A stretch of 64,000 nt of DNA from Ruminobacter sp. (GCA_017940385.1 JAGAYS010000009.1:89263-153262); one strand, 5' to 3'. Positions 19,372-29,790 are shown, counted from the stretch's first letter. The notes: generated by a model from the sequence alone, not told the origin. Numbers and translations: made by a program.

Positions 19372-21558
19372 ATGAACAAATTTTTGTTATCAACTCTGGC
19401 TCTGGCAGTTTCTGTCGGAGTTTACGGCTGTAACAGCGACAATTCTGTAGGTCAGGGCCCTGTTGCAAAACAGGTTAAGGAACAGGCGACTTTAACAGGT
19501 AAGCTTGACAATAAGCCTGTATATATCTATGTAGATGGTGTAAATGCAGGTTCTTCTAGTGAATTTAAACTTCATGAGAAGAATAATGTTTATAAGGCAT
19601 CTGTTGCACTTGAAAAAGGTACCTATAAGATTAAGCTCGGTGATGCAGGTTTAACCTGTGGCACCACTTTCGGTCCTGATGCTGATACAAAGATTACCTT
19701 TGGTACCGCAACACAAATGTCAAACTGTGCAAAGGGAGAATTCGAACTTAGGGTTCTGCTTCCAAGCACTTATGATTTTACTCTTAACTACACCAAGGAC
19801 ACTCCTACTTTAAGTATCTTAAGAGGTACAAGAAAGGTTGAGGTTAAGCGTCAGCCTCCTGCCGTGGATTGTGACAAGTGGAATGGTGGACCTGTTACTG
19901 CCAACGTTTCTAAGGCGTGGAAGAACGGAACCAAGATCAGAGATGCTTATACCGGACAGACTGCGGTTGTTAAGAACGGAAAGGTTACAATGACACCTGG
20001 TGCTTCAAGTGAAGGTATTCTTCTTCTTGAAGAAGCTAAAGACATAACCACTCCGGCATTCAGCTGGGATAATGCCAATGTTTACTTTATGCTGACCGAC
20101 CGTTTTAATAACGGTGATAAGTCCAATGACCACTCATATGGCAGAAAGTTTGACGGTGAGGACGAAATCGGTACATGGCATGGCGGTGACTTCAGGGGAA
20201 TAACTCAAAAGCTTGATTATCTTAAGAAGCTCGGTGTTAATGCTATCTGGGTAACTCCTATTGTCGAACAGTCCCACGGTTTCATCGGCGGCGGTGTTGA
20301 ACAGTCATTCCCGTTCTACGCTTATCACGGTTACTGGGCAATGGACTTCACCAAGATTGATAAGAACCTCGGATCTGAAGCCGATTTTCAGGAATTTATC
20401 GATGAAGCTCATAAGAGAGGCATAAGGGTTCTTGTTGACGTTGTAATGAATCATGGCGGTCACGCAACTCTTAAGGACCTTCAGGATTTGAATCTTCCTG
20501 AACTCGTTAATAAGAAGGATCAGCTCCCTGATGATTATTCAGATTTTAAGCCTGTTGGTATGTTTGGTACCTGGAGCAGTGTAAATGCCTTCATAAATAC
20601 AAAGTCAAAGGATTGGAACAAGTGGTGGGGTCCTGATTGGGCCAGAGCCGGTTTACCTGGATATCCTGAACCAGGTGTCGGTGATGCCGACATGGCTGTA
20701 GGTGGTCTTCCTGACTTCCTTACCGAAAGCACCAAGACTGTATCCCTTCCATATTTCTTAAAGAACAAGAAGGACACCAATGCAGTAGATTTACCTAATG
20801 CAACAATTGTGGATTATCTTGTGAGCTGGCATACCTACTATGTCAGAAAATTTGGTGTGGACGGTTTCAGATGCGATACCGTAAAGCATGTTGATCCTAT
20901 TGCATGGAAGAAGCTTAATGAGTCTGCAGTTAAGGCATTAAAGGAATGGAAGGCGGAAAATCCTACCAAGAAGCTTGATGACTTACCTTTCTTTATGGTC
21001 GGTGAAGTATGGGATCACGGTGTAGCCAGAGATTTATGGTATGACAACGGATTCTCAAGCATTATCAATTTCGATTATCAGAAAGAATCAATGACCTATA
21101 CCCAGTGTATGAAGACTGCCGATGATACTTACTCCAAGTACGCAAGAATGATTAGCAGTGATCCTGGATTTAATGCCATGTCTTATATTTCATCACACGA
21201 TACAAAACTTTTCTTCGGTGATTATAAGGACTTTGCACTTCAGAAGCGTGCTGCTAACAGCTTCATGATGCTTCCTGGTCAGGTTCAGATTTATTACGGT
21301 GATGAGTCAGGTCGTGATCTGATGAAGGATGGCGGTTATATCGATCAGTCAGTACGTTCAGACATGAACTGGGGTGACCTCAGTAAACCTGAGTACAAGG
21401 AGCTTGTTGATCACTGGTCAATTCTCGGTAATTTCCGTCTGAATCATCCTTCAGTGGCAAGCGGTAAGCATACCACCATCTCCATGTCTCCGTATACATT
21501 CATGCGTAACAACGGCAAGGATAAAGTTGTTATCGTATCAGCGGGCAGAAGAGGTTAG
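19372..21558 (+). CDS. malS: MalS-type alpha-amylase, probable lipoprotein
   Basis: 728 aa glycoside hydrolase family 13 enzyme that hydrolyses alpha-1,4 links in maltodextrins outside the cytoplasm. The N-terminal hydrophobic segment ends in VYGC (Cys20), a plausible lipobox, so it is probably membrane-anchored, unlike soluble periplasmic E. coli MalS. An N-terminal accessory domain spans about residues 35-225. The catalytic barrel shows DVVMNHGG, GFRCDTVKH (nucleophile Asp), GEVWDHG (acid/base Glu) and ISSHDT. The strings FTDRF-like LTDRFNNG, DHSYGR, SDMNW and the C-terminal VVIVSAGRRG match the E. coli MalS layout, so the protein is complete. It is flanked by terminators and is probably monocistronic. 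Confidence 0.9.
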   Translation: MNKFLLSTLALAVSVGVYGCNSDNSVGQGPVAKQVKEQATLTGKLDNKPVYIYVDGVNAGSSSEFKLHEKNNVYKASVALEKGTYKIKLGDAGLTCGTTFGPDADTKITFGTATQMSNCAKGEFELRVLLPSTYDFTLNYTKDTPTLSILRGTRKVEVKRQPPAVDCDKWNGGPVTANVSKAWKNGTKIRDAYTGQTAVVKNGKVTMTPGASSEGILLLEEAKDITTPAFSWDNANVYFMLTDRFNNGDKSNDHSYGRKFDGEDEIGTWHGGDFRGITQKLDYLKKLGVNAIWVTPIVEQSHGFIGGGVEQSFPFYAYHGYWAMDFTKIDKNLGSEADFQEFIDEAHKRGIRVLVDVVMNHGGHATLKDLQDLNLPELVNKKDQLPDDYSDFKPVGMFGTWSSVNAFINTKSKDWNKWWGPDWARAGLPGYPEPGVGDADMAVGGLPDFLTESTKTVSLPYFLKNKKDTNAVDLPNATIVDYLVSWHTYYVRKFGVDGFRCDTVKHVDPIAWKKLNESAVKALKEWKAENPTKKLDDLPFFMVGEVWDHGVARDLWYDNGFSSIINFDYQKESMTYTQCMKTADDTYSKYARMISSDPGFNAMSYISSHDTKLFFGDYKDFALQKRAANSFMMLPGQVQIYYGDESGRDLMKDGGYIDQSVRSDMNWGDLSKPEYKELVDHWSILGNFRLNHPSVASGKHTTISMSPYTFMRNNGKDKVVIVSAGRRG

Positions 21559-21595
21559 TCAGACCTTTCGCAGGCCTGTGAATAAGCCATAAACT

Positions 21596-21627
21596 AAAAG
21601 CTCTCCATTATTATGGAGAGCTTTTTT
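21596..21627 (+). terminator. Rho-independent terminator after malS
   Basis: AAAAGCTCTCCAT and ATGGAGAGCTTTT form a stem of 13 bp with a 4-base loop; A-runs and T-runs flank it, so it may also serve ribA from the other strand. Confidence 0.85.
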
Positions 21628-21730
21628 GTTAATCAGTTAGAGTTTCGCACTGATACACCGGAGCAGCACCTTTGCATTCATGTACGGATGTATTTAAATT
21701 CGATATGATGGCAAGAAAAAGTTTCCTTTA

Positions 21731-22369
21731 TCAGTTGTTGCCGTGGGTAAGCAGGTGACCCATTCTGTCTTCCTTGGTGTCCAGATAGTTCTCGTTATAC
21801 TTGTTACGTCCCACTTCAATAGCTACCCGTTCCACAACGTTGATGTTGTATTTTTTCATTTCCGCTACCTTAAGCGGGTTGTTAGTCATGAGTTTAATTG
21901 ATTTGACTTTCAGATAGTTAAACATCTCGGCACATATTTCATAATGCCTTGCATCAGCCGGAAAACCCAGATGCAGATTTGCATCAACGGTATCAAGCCC
22001 TTTATCCTGAAGGTGATATGCCTTGATCTTATTAAAAAGACCTATGCCTCGGCCTTCCTGTCTTACGTACAGAAGAACGCCTCTCTTTTCCTTTGCAATC
22101 TGTTTCATTGCAGCTTCAAGCTGGAAACCGCAGTCGCATTTAAGACTGAACATTGTGTCTCCGGTCAGACATTCTGAATGAATTCTGGCCAGTACAGGTT
22201 CATCGGTGGTTATGTCTCCCATGTAAACTGCTGCGTGTTCTTTATTCTGTTCGTCCTTAAAGGCGATAATATTAAATACTCCAAACGGGGTAGGCAGGTT
22301 TGCACTTTCCGTAGCATCAGTGATGTGGTATCCGGTCTGTTCCCTGATTGATTCGTTGTTTTCAGTCAT
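21731..22369 (-). CDS. ribA: GTP cyclohydrolase II
   Basis: 212 aa enzyme opening GTP to start riboflavin synthesis. The zinc site is the C...CDC set in [20 protein letters not shown], and the catalytic and GTP-binding block is [35 protein letters not shown] is the family's C-terminal motif. It lacks a fused RibB domain, so it is the stand-alone type. It is the second gene of a minus-strand pair, 11 bp downstream of a polytopic membrane protein. Its C-terminal ~18 residues extend slightly beyond the E. coli protein. Confidence 0.95.
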   Translation of the reverse strand: MTENNESIREQTGYHITDATESANLPTPFGVFNIIAFKDEQNKEHAAVYMGDITTDEPVLARIHSECLTGDTMFSLKCDCGFQLEAAMKQIAKEKRGVLLYVRQEGRGIGLFNKIKAYHLQDKGLDTVDANLHLGFPADARHYEICAEMFNYLKVKSIKLMTNNPLKVAEMKKYNINVVERVAIEVGRNKYNENYLDTKEDRMGHLLTHGNN

Positions 22370-22380
22370 GGTCTCTTCTT

Positions 22381-24012
22381 TTATTTTGCTTCAAGATATT
22401 GCTGTATTTTTTCATGAACAGCACTCTGGTTTGACAAATCATTACGCTGTTCTTCCGGCAGATTAGAATTTGAGGAATAAAGTTTTTCCAGTTTTGACAA
22501 TATACCATAAAGTTTCGGATTTATACTGAACTGTTCTTTTTCTCTGAGATTGTCAATGCTCTCAGGAATCAGTGCCAGAATGTATGAATCATGTATGGTT
22601 TTGCTTGTTTTAATTGTTGTAAGCTCGTCATATTCAGTCTGTCTTACAAGCGGATTAAAGTAAGCCGGAGTTCTGTACGGGGTAGTTGATTCCGTGTCGT
22701 TTATTTCCTGTCTAATCAGAGGTAAGGAGGCTATTCCGGAAGCAGAGAAAATTATCGTCAGCAAAGGAATAATCCAGGCAAGCTGTCCAACAAGGAAGTT
22801 TGATTTTGTCTGATAGAAGACGGTTCTGTCTTCGTAGTCAACGTCAAAACACCAGCAGTATGAAACAAGTAAAAGAACCATCAGGTATGATTCTTCGAAT
22901 ATATTGGTGTATAGGCCGAAGATCAGTAACGGCATGATGACACAGAAGGAACTTACGGTGTGAGTGTTTCTTGGTGAAAATTTAAAATAGTTTCTGTAGA
23001 TCCATAACAGAGCCGTGAGTAAGGCAAGAAATCCGATGGCTCCGGATCCTATAATGACCCGGGATACGGTGCTGATGTCGGTTTTGAACGGGAGGAAAAG
23101 ATCGTTGTTGACCAGATAATGCAGAATGGTGCTGTTTGCGGTATCGTATCCGGTTCCGATAACCAGATGCGGACTGATTATCTGGGCATAGGTGTCCATT
23201 GAATATTCAGCGAGGTTATGCGTGGTGCTGCTTATGCACGATGAGCATGTTATAACCACTGACAGTATGGATATTACTAAAAGGCTGAACCCGAAAACTG
23301 TTTTCTGTCCCTGCTTTAAGATGACTATGCCTGAAATGAGCGTGGTCAGGAAGGCTGTTGAAATTGTCAGCACTGAGGAACATGTGGATAATTCCAGAAC
23401 CAGCATTACGGCTATGGCTGCCGAAACAACATTGTTGATTTTTCTTATTTTCCCGGATTCACAATCTGAAGAGGCCACAAATATAAGAGCCGTGAGCCCC
23501 CAGATGATTCCTGTCATATGATTTGCGGAAACGGAGAGATATTCGCTGAAATCAGAATTGAAATGTACGAGTAGAAGTTCCAGTGCCGCTCCGGCAGGAA
23601 TCAGCAGAATGAGCAGCTTTTTCAGATTAATGATCCTGTACAGCTGGTAGTAGGCAAAAAATGTCAATCCGAAAAAGAGTGCGCCTACTGCAGGTGTAAA
23701 GGAAGGATTGTTGTGAACGGCATAGTGATATATCGCAGGCACGGAAAATAAAACTGCTGTCAGGGACAGCATTTTGAAAGATGAATTCAGCGTAATTTCC
23801 TTGCGCGCGGCAACACTCCAGAATCCTAAAGCAATTATGCATGAAGCAACTGCAAGGGTGAACAGATTGTTTGAACTGCCAAGCCCCAATGCCGAAGTAG
23901 AACCATCCAGCAGACTGACGTGTGAAAAGAACAGAAAAAATGTCGTTATCAGAGTAATGAACAGGAAATTAATGAGAGTCTTCTGCATTTTGTTTATCCG
24001 TGTATGCTTCAT
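22381..24012 (-). CDS. Polytopic membrane protein, possibly O-antigen ligase/polymerase-like
   Basis: 543 aa with about 11-12 hydrophobic segments in the first 430 residues and a hydrophilic C-terminal tail of about 100 residues. The layout, with short loops, a larger loop before the last membrane pair ([20 protein letters not shown]) and a soluble tail, resembles WaaL/Wzy/PglL-type glycan ligases, but no motif settles it. The ATG at 24012 has no clear ribosome-binding site; an in-frame ATG at 23988 is an alternative start. It is probably co-transcribed with ribA, 11 bp downstream, although no functional link is apparent. Confidence 0.6.
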   Translation of the reverse strand: MKHTRINKMQKTLINFLFITLITTFFLFFSHVSLLDGSTSALGLGSSNNLFTLAVASCIIALGFWSVAARKEITLNSSFKMLSLTAVLFSVPAIYHYAVHNNPSFTPAVGALFFGLTFFAYYQLYRIINLKKLLILLIPAGAALELLLVHFNSDFSEYLSVSANHMTGIIWGLTALIFVASSDCESGKIRKINNVVSAAIAVMLVLELSTCSSVLTISTAFLTTLISGIVILKQGQKTVFGFSLLVISILSVVITCSSCISSTTHNLAEYSMDTYAQIISPHLVIGTGYDTANSTILHYLVNNDLFLPFKTDISTVSRVIIGSGAIGFLALLTALLWIYRNYFKFSPRNTHTVSSFCVIMPLLIFGLYTNIFEESYLMVLLLVSYCWCFDVDYEDRTVFYQTKSNFLVGQLAWIIPLLTIIFSASGIASLPLIRQEINDTESTTPYRTPAYFNPLVRQTEYDELTTIKTSKTIHDSYILALIPESIDNLREKEQFSINPKLYGILSKLEKLYSSNSNLPEEQRNDLSNQSAVHEKIQQYLEAK

Positions 24013-24334
24013 CGGCAGTTATGATTGATACATCTGGGCCGACTGGGCTTTCAGGTCCTTGCGCTATCTGAATTGTCGTAATCTAAGGTTGTATTTATTT
24101 ATCATATGGTTAATAATCTATTACCATGCCGTAGATAACCCTTTATTTTATCACAATGTGCGTATTATTTCGACTTTTGCGTTAAATATCATTCGTAATG
24201 ACGGAAGGCCGCTGGAACATGTGATTGCAGGGGGCTCGGACGTAAGTATTAAGACAGACTGCCTGTTGAAGTGAATGTGAATGGATAAGGCTCAGAGGTT
24301 TTTATTTGAATTTGAGCCGTGAATAAGGTTTTGT
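24013..24334. other. Divergent intergenic region, no gene supported
   Basis: About 320 bp between the minus-strand membrane protein and a plus-strand acidic hypothetical. It is AT-rich in its middle and probably holds divergent promoters, but no promoter pair was convincing. A 71-codon open frame at 24059-24274 has no Shine-Dalgarno sequence and no family features. Confidence 0.5.
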
Positions 24335-24742
24335 ATGGAAAACAACGAAGTTTATGAACTGGATGACGCTGTCGTATCCAAAATGGTTTCAGATGCGTTC
24401 AACGTTATTCAGGAGTCAATCAGTGTTGATCTTGAGAACGGCAACATAACGGAAGATGATATAGACTGTTTTAATAAGGCCGTTGAGGATGATTCCCTTT
24501 ACCAGGGAGTGGTAAGGCCTCCGATGTATAACTGGGGGGAATTGGATGAAAGTCTTGAGGACCTGCTCAGTGATGAGCTTGAGGCCTATAACTTTGCCGA
24601 AATATACATGGCCAAACCGGGAGAAAACGGCAATGAACATGTATTTGCAGTGGTACTTCTTAAAGTAAATCAGCCGGACGATGAACAGGGATTTGCATGC
24701 CTTAAGTGGAATCCGGAAGGCTATGCCGAGATGTTGGACTGA
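24335..24742 (+). CDS. Small acidic hypothetical protein
   Basis: 135 aa, not recognised. It is strongly acidic, with no signal peptide or membrane span, so it should be cytoplasmic. The second half has alternating hydrophobic residues (HVFAVVLLKV) suggesting a small alpha/beta fold. Codon use agrees with a real gene. The ATG at 24335 is assigned as start without a strong ribosome-binding site. It stands alone between two minus-strand genes. Confidence 0.65.
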   Translation: MENNEVYELDDAVVSKMVSDAFNVIQESISVDLENGNITEDDIDCFNKAVEDDSLYQGVVRPPMYNWGELDESLEDLLSDELEAYNFAEIYMAKPGENGNEHVFAVVLLKVNQPDDEQGFACLKWNPEGYAEMLD

Positions 24743-24798
24743 GATTCCGTTCCTAACCGGCCGTTTCCCTCCGCAGAATCGGGGTGCGGGCCGGTACA

Positions 24799-24832
24799 GG
24801 AATCCGGATGATGTCCGTGATTCCGTTTTATG
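24799..24832 (+). terminator. Possible terminator between converging genes
   Basis: GGAATCCGGA and TCCGTGATTCC pair with one bulged T and are followed by GTTTTA. A second potential stem (ACCGGCC...GGCCGGT) lies just upstream. It sits between the acidic hypothetical and the convergent L,D-transpeptidase. Confidence 0.5.
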
Positions 24833-24860
24833 CCGATGATTTAAGCTCTTTTATCTCCGC

Positions 24861-25514
24861 TTACGGTCTGATTTCAATAACGGTTCCCGGAGATACCAGT
24901 TCTATGAATTCGTCCATATCATCGTTGAGAAGTGCTATGCAGCCGTTTGTCCAATTTGAAGACTGCAGACCAGGTGTCGGATTATCCTTAACATACGGCT
25001 GTCCGTGAACCATAATCATTCCACCAGGTTTCTTTCCCATGGATTTTGCATATTCTATGTCCGTCTTATTCGGATATGATATGTGGAATGACTTGTGGAA
25101 TCTTGAATTCGGATTAATGTAGTCAAGAATATAGGTTCCTTCAGGGGTTTTTTTGTCTCCCTCAAAATGCTTGTGCCCCTTGGGATTTTCGCCAAGAGCT
25201 ATGTAGTATGATTTGACGAGTTTTCCCTTGCGGTACAGAAAAAGCCTGTATGTTGATTTCTGAACCACCACCTTATCCACTGAATCATTTTTAAAAATGT
25301 ACTGGGAGAAAGGTATTTTTGTTGTATTGAGTTTTGTGTAATCCGCGCGTTCATCGTATTCCGGTGTTTCCAGCAGGGCTTCGATAAAAACCGAAAAAGG
25401 AAGGTTTGTTCCCGCAGTTTGTGCATTTTCCGCACGAGCGTTCCCGGCAAGAGGGAAAAGAATAAGGTAAATAAGGGGCAGAGCAGTATATTTAAGTAAT
25501 TTCATCGTAATCAT
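24861..25514 (-). CDS. L,D-transpeptidase (YkuD family)
   Basis: 217 aa exported enzyme that cross-links peptidoglycan or attaches substrates to it. The N-terminus has a signal peptide (KLLKYTALPLIYLILFPLAG, then ARA before ENAQ). The YkuD domain covers about residues 80-215: VVVQKSTYRLFLYRKGKLVK begins it, and MVHGQP...SSNWTNGCIALLNDDM carries the conserved His and catalytic Cys. Two ATG codons (25514 and 25505) are possible; MKLLK at 25505 gives a more typical signal peptide. It is divergent from parC. Confidence 0.85.
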   Translation of the reverse strand: MITMKLLKYTALPLIYLILFPLAGNARAENAQTAGTNLPFSVFIEALLETPEYDERADYTKLNTTKIPFSQYIFKNDSVDKVVVQKSTYRLFLYRKGKLVKSYYIALGENPKGHKHFEGDKKTPEGTYILDYINPNSRFHKSFHISYPNKTDIEYAKSMGKKPGGMIMVHGQPYVKDNPTPGLQSSNWTNGCIALLNDDMDEFIELVSPGTVIEIRP

Positions 25515-25692
25515 TGCGGTATCAGTAACATAGTCCTGTGGAGAGGTGCTTAATTATATTCTCTTTTTTGTTTTTTTTAAGGTTATTTTAATACTTTCCG
25601 CACGGCCGTTTCATGTCCTCAGCCGTCAGTTTGTGGAGAATAATGGTTATTCTTAGAGTATAATATTACAGTTTACGGAGAGTTATTCTGAT

Positions 25693-28008
25693 ATGGATGA
25701 GAAAAAAATGAGCTATGAGGGAGTTGAACAGCTCCCGTTGGAAAATTTTACGGAGTCCGCATATCTTAACTATGCCATGGCCGTTATCAGGGATCGTGCA
25801 CTGCCACACATAAGTGACGGATTAAAGCCGGTGCAGAGACGTATTATTTACGCCATGGATCGTCTCGGACTCAGCGCCACATCCAAGTTTATGAAGTCGG
25901 CAAGAACCGTGGGTGATGTTTTGGGTAAGTATCATCCGCACGGTGATTCATCCTGTTACGGAGCCATGGTTCTCATGGCACAGGATTTTTCATACCGCTA
26001 TCCGCTCGTGGACGGCCAGGGAAACTGGGGTCATCCGGACGAGCCTAATTCTTTTGCGGCCATGCGTTACACTGAATCCAGACTCTCAAAATTTTCAGAG
26101 GTTCTGCTTTCCGAACTGGGACTCGGGTGTACAGAATATGTGTCAAATTTTGACGGTTCCATGCAGGAACCGAAGTATCTTCCGGCCAGACTTCCTCATA
26201 TTCTCCTAAACGGTACTTCAGGTATTGCCGTAGGTATGGCTACCAATATTCCTCCCCATAACGTAAATGAAGTCACGGCAGCCTGTATTCACATGCTGGA
26301 GAATCCTAAAGCCACTGTAGATGACCTCATGCAGTTTATTAAAGGGCCGGATTATCCGACTGAAGCAGAAATTATTTCCTCACCTTCAGAAATTAAAAAG
26401 ATTTATGAGACCGGGCGCGGCACGGTCAGAATGAGAGCCGTTTACAGGGTGGAAAAAGGGGAGATTATCATAACCGCACTGCCTTATCAGACCAGAGGTG
26501 CTGATATAGTTCAGAAAATTGCGGAGCTTATGAATGCCAAAAAGCTGCCTATGCTCAGCAATATCCGTGATGAAACATCAGATACGTGCAGAATCGTTTT
26601 GGTGCCTAAGTCAAACAGGGTTGATGTGGATAAGATGATGTCTCATCTGTTTGCCCTGCCTAAACTGGATCTTGAAAAGACCTATGCCATAAACATTAAT
26701 ATTCTCGGTCTGAACGGCAATCCTGCAGTAAAGACACTGCCGGAAATCCTGAGCGAATGGCTTGAATTCAGATGCGACACCGTAAGACGCCGCATAACTA
26801 CCAGGCTTGATAAGATAAATGTCAGACTGCATCTTATTGACGGGCTGCTGATTGCATTCCTGAACATTGATGAGGTTATACGCATCATCAGGGAAGAGGA
26901 TAAGCCGAAACAGATTCTGATGGAAAGGTTTAATCTGTCAGATACGCAGGCGGAATACATACTGGAAACAAAACTCCGTCAGCTGGCCAGAATTTCCGAA
27001 ATGGCACTTGTCGGGGAAAAGGAAGATTTGGAAAAACAGAAGAACGAACTCAATGCTCTGCTGTCTTCTCCCGCGAAATTTAAGAATCTTATCAAGAAGG
27101 AACTGAAAGCAACTGCCGCTGAGTATGGTGATGAGCGCAGAAGTCCTATTGTTCAGAGAGAGGTTGCTCAGGTTATTTCTGAAAGGGATCTGACGCCTGC
27201 CGAGCCGGTTACCGTCGTTCTTTCAAAAATGGGATGGATCAGGGCTGCCAAGGGATATCTGGATAATCCTGAATCTCTGTCATACAAACAGGGGGATGAA
27301 TATCTTGATTCCGTGTTCTGCAAGTCAAACATGCCTGCCGTATTTCTTTCAAGCAAAGGGAAGGCCTATACCCTTGACGTAAGCGCCATGCCTTCGGCCC
27401 GCGGCCAGGGTGAGCCGCTTACCAGCAAGCTTGGACTTGAGGCCGGTGAAACCGTTGAAACTGTAATAAGCTCATCGGAAAGCGACTTTTATCTCATCGG
27501 TACTGATGCGGGGTACGGTTTCGTATGCACATTTGCCGACATGCTGAGTTATACCATGAACGGCAAGAGTTTTATAAATCTTACCGAAAATGCCAGGGTT
27601 CTGAAACCTGTCCGCATAGATAACCTTGACAATTCACTCTGTCTTATTGTTTCAAATATCGGTAAGATGCTGGTGTTTAAGGTCAGTGAGCTTCCCCGTC
27701 TTTCAAAAGGCAAGGGAAACAGAATGATTAACATTCCTACCGAAAGAGCCCAGTCCAGAGAAGAGTATGTGGTGGCATATACTGTTCTTACTCCGGATGA
27801 TTCCGCGGTGATACATGCCGGAAAGCGTCATTTGACTGTTACTCCGTCAGAGATAGACACGTACCAGAATACCAGGGGACGCAGGGGAATTACTCTTCCG
27901 AGAGGCCTGCAGAAGGTGAGCTACATTGAGAAGATTCAGACAAAAAATCAGACTGAATCCGAACCACAGAAATCACCTGATGATATCGTAAAAGATTCAA
28001 ATATTTAA
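25693..28008 (+). CDS. parC: DNA topoisomerase IV subunit A
   Basis: 771 aa (752 in E. coli). With ParE it decatenates daughter chromosomes. The winged-helix/tower part shows [15 protein letters not shown] and the active-site Tyr126 in AAMRYTESR; the C-terminal half carries the beta-propeller. In the quinolone-resistance segment, [12 protein letters not shown], Ser86 matches E. coli Ser80, but residue 90 is Gly where E. coli has Glu84. An alternative ATG five codons in would give MSYEG. It is followed 18 bp later by plsC, as in E. coli; parE is not in the window. Confidence 0.97.
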   Translation: MDEKKMSYEGVEQLPLENFTESAYLNYAMAVIRDRALPHISDGLKPVQRRIIYAMDRLGLSATSKFMKSARTVGDVLGKYHPHGDSSCYGAMVLMAQDFSYRYPLVDGQGNWGHPDEPNSFAAMRYTESRLSKFSEVLLSELGLGCTEYVSNFDGSMQEPKYLPARLPHILLNGTSGIAVGMATNIPPHNVNEVTAACIHMLENPKATVDDLMQFIKGPDYPTEAEIISSPSEIKKIYETGRGTVRMRAVYRVEKGEIIITALPYQTRGADIVQKIAELMNAKKLPMLSNIRDETSDTCRIVLVPKSNRVDVDKMMSHLFALPKLDLEKTYAININILGLNGNPAVKTLPEILSEWLEFRCDTVRRRITTRLDKINVRLHLIDGLLIAFLNIDEVIRIIREEDKPKQILMERFNLSDTQAEYILETKLRQLARISEMALVGEKEDLEKQKNELNALLSSPAKFKNLIKKELKATAAEYGDERRSPIVQREVAQVISERDLTPAEPVTVVLSKMGWIRAAKGYLDNPESLSYKQGDEYLDSVFCKSNMPAVFLSSKGKAYTLDVSAMPSARGQGEPLTSKLGLEAGETVETVISSSESDFYLIGTDAGYGFVCTFADMLSYTMNGKSFINLTENARVLKPVRIDNLDNSLCLIVSNIGKMLVFKVSELPRLSKGKGNRMINIPTERAQSREEYVVAYTVLTPDDSAVIHAGKRHLTVTPSEIDTYQNTRGRRGITLPRGLQKVSYIEKIQTKNQTESEPQKSPDDIVKDSNI

Positions 28009-28026
28009 TAACCACAGGAAAAAAAG

Positions 28027-28788
28027 ATGATTTTAGTATTTCGTGTTGTTTTGCTAATCATACTGGCAATTTTATGGCTGATTTTTGGCCTTACCGTATG
28101 TATTTTCAGACCGTTTCACAAAGGCAACATATACTGCCTGACCCAGATGTTAAGATGCGGAAGATGGGCCATCGGCGTTAAGGTTGACAGCAGAATCGAC
28201 GTTAAGGCCATCCGTGAGCAGATGCCTGCGGTAATGGTCGGCAACCACCAGTTTAACTGGGACATTATAGTCATGGCGGACGTCCCGCAGCCGGGAACGG
28301 CATGCATCGGTAAAAAGAGTCTTATGTTCGCACCAATTTTCGGGCTGCTGTTTTTTCTTACCGGAAACATCTTTATTGAAAGAGACAAGTCCTCAAAAGC
28401 CGGAAATGAGATTCTGAAGATTGTTGACGTTATTAAGAAGAAAAAGAAATCAATTTGGATTTTCCCTGAAGGCCACCGTTCAAAGGGGCATGGGGTACAG
28501 ACATTTAAAAACGGTGCCGTGAATATCGCAAGTCAGGCTGATGTTAAGATTCTTCCGTTTGCCATTTCCTCATACAAGATTGATCTGAACAGATGGGATA
28601 ACGGCAGGGTAATTGTCAGATCACTGCCTCCGGTGTCAGTTGCCGGTCTTGACAGAAAGGGACTGAAGGAAACCACCCGTCAGCTCCATGATTCAATCAG
28701 TGCCTGCATAGATGAGATGGATCGTGAAACGGGGTTCAAAAGGGAACAGACCGTAAATGGTACTGAATCTGACGGAAAGGCGGAGTAA
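28027..28788 (+). CDS. plsC: 1-acyl-sn-glycerol-3-phosphate acyltransferase
   Basis: 253 aa inner-membrane enzyme that acylates lysophosphatidic acid to phosphatidic acid. A membrane segment occupies residues 2-29. The catalytic HX4D motif is NHQFNWD (His74, Asp79). The second motif reads FPEGHRS (146-152) instead of the common FPEGTRS. GKKSLMFAPIFG and LTGNIFIERD match the E. coli layout. It lies 18 bp after parC. Confidence 0.93.
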   Translation: MILVFRVVLLIILAILWLIFGLTVCIFRPFHKGNIYCLTQMLRCGRWAIGVKVDSRIDVKAIREQMPAVMVGNHQFNWDIIVMADVPQPGTACIGKKSLMFAPIFGLLFFLTGNIFIERDKSSKAGNEILKIVDVIKKKKKSIWIFPEGHRSKGHGVQTFKNGAVNIASQADVKILPFAISSYKIDLNRWDNGRVIVRSLPPVSVAGLDRKGLKETTRQLHDSISACIDEMDRETGFKREQTVNGTESDGKAE

Positions 28789-28849
28789 AACTTTTTTCGT
28801 CACCTGCTTTATTTTCAAGCAGTAGGACCGATATTTTTTAAGGAACAAT

Positions 28850-29404
28850 ATGCTTACACTTTTGTTTTCGATGCCTCTGGTTTTTTTGGTTTACATACCG
28901 GGGATGATATTTTTTCTGCGATTCCTGATGGAATATGCGGGAGTGGATTTTTATCATCCGTTCAGTCAGCTGATTTTTAAGATTACCGCTCCGTTTCTAA
29001 AGGTTTTCAACAACCTGCATATCGGAAACATTAACGTTGCTGCACTGCTGAACATGATCCTGCTTTCCTACGTGCTGATATGCGTGTTTTTTATGAAAGG
29101 ATTCAGTACTGAGGCAATGGCCGTGATGTTTGTCGGTAATCTGTTTTTTGTGATATGGATGATTATGGAGCTCCTTATTATCCTTCTTATCATAACGGCG
29201 GTTCTCAGCTGGATTCCTTCGGCATACAGAACAAGTGTGTACTTTATGACGATGCTTAAACCGCTGACCGGGGTGTTTGACAGGTTTATTCCGAGAATCG
29301 GTTACATTTCCCTGTCTTTTCTTGTAGTCTTCCTGTTAATGCAGTTTATTGACGGAACGGTAATGCCAAGACTGTTGTTCATGCTGATACAGAGGGGGCT
29401 GTAA
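28850..29404 (+). CDS. yggT: YggT-family membrane protein
   Basis: 184 aa integral membrane protein with four or more spans in two related halves, the typical YggT repeat arrangement (PFSQLIFKITAPFLKVF in the first, MTMLKPLTGVFDRFIPRIG in the second). Its function is not established. It directly abuts the DUF167 gene (stop at 29404, next start at 29405). Confidence 0.85.
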   Translation: MLTLLFSMPLVFLVYIPGMIFFLRFLMEYAGVDFYHPFSQLIFKITAPFLKVFNNLHIGNINVAALLNMILLSYVLICVFFMKGFSTEAMAVMFVGNLFFVIWMIMELLIILLIITAVLSWIPSAYRTSVYFMTMLKPLTGVFDRFIPRIGYISLSFLVVFLLMQFIDGTVMPRLLFMLIQRGL

Positions 29405-29698
29405 GTGAGTCCTCTGCAGGTAAAGGATGGGAAAGTGGTAATTAATGTCACCGTTGTTCCTAAGTCAAGCAGGGATGCCATAGTAGGTATTCTTGGCGAT
29501 GCCGTCAAGGTTGCCGTAACGGCTCCTCCCGTTGACGGAAAGGCCAATGCCTACGTATGCAAATTTCTGGCTGGTGAGTTTAAAACAGCCAAGAGCAATG
29601 TTTCCATCATAAAAGGGGAAACCAGCAAGCATAAAACAATAGAAATCCGAGAATACAGAAACATTCCTCCGATACTGAGAGAGTTTGTAAAAAGTTAA
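29405..29698 (+). CDS. yggU: YggU/DUF167-family protein
   Basis: 97 aa cytoplasmic protein starting with GTG immediately after the yggT stop. The family block is VVPKSSRDAIVGILGDAVKV ... APPVDGKANAYVCKFLA ... SIIKGETSKHKTIEI. Its function is unknown; it is commonly linked to yggS, yggT and proC, all near here. Confidence 0.88.
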   Translation: MSPLQVKDGKVVINVTVVPKSSRDAIVGILGDAVKVAVTAPPVDGKANAYVCKFLAGEFKTAKSNVSIIKGETSKHKTIEIREYRNIPPILREFVKS

Positions 29699-29744
29699 AA
29701 GGCCTGTCTCCAATTAATTTCAGGAAACAAGCCTTAAATTCTGT

Positions 29745-29790
29745 TAGTATGACCTAGAAACTTAAGTGATCAATTTCTGGGGTCATACTA
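29745..29790. repeat. Long imperfect inverted repeat between converging genes
   Basis: TAGTATGACC (29745-29754) is the exact inverse of GGTCATACTA (29781-29790), and AGAAA pairs with TTTCT inside it. It lacks a long T-run, so it may be a bidirectional terminator for yggU and proC or a small palindromic element. A weaker hairpin (AAGGCCTGT/ACAAGCCTT) lies at about 29698-29736 with T residues on the minus strand. Confidence 0.6.

Noticed and set aside
21520-21560. Apparent truncation of the alpha-amylase
   Set aside because: The end KVVIVSAGRRG matches the usual end of MalS-type enzymes, so the protein is complete.
24059-24274. 71-codon open frame
   Set aside because: No ribosome-binding site, odd composition and no family features; it lies in a divergent promoter gap.
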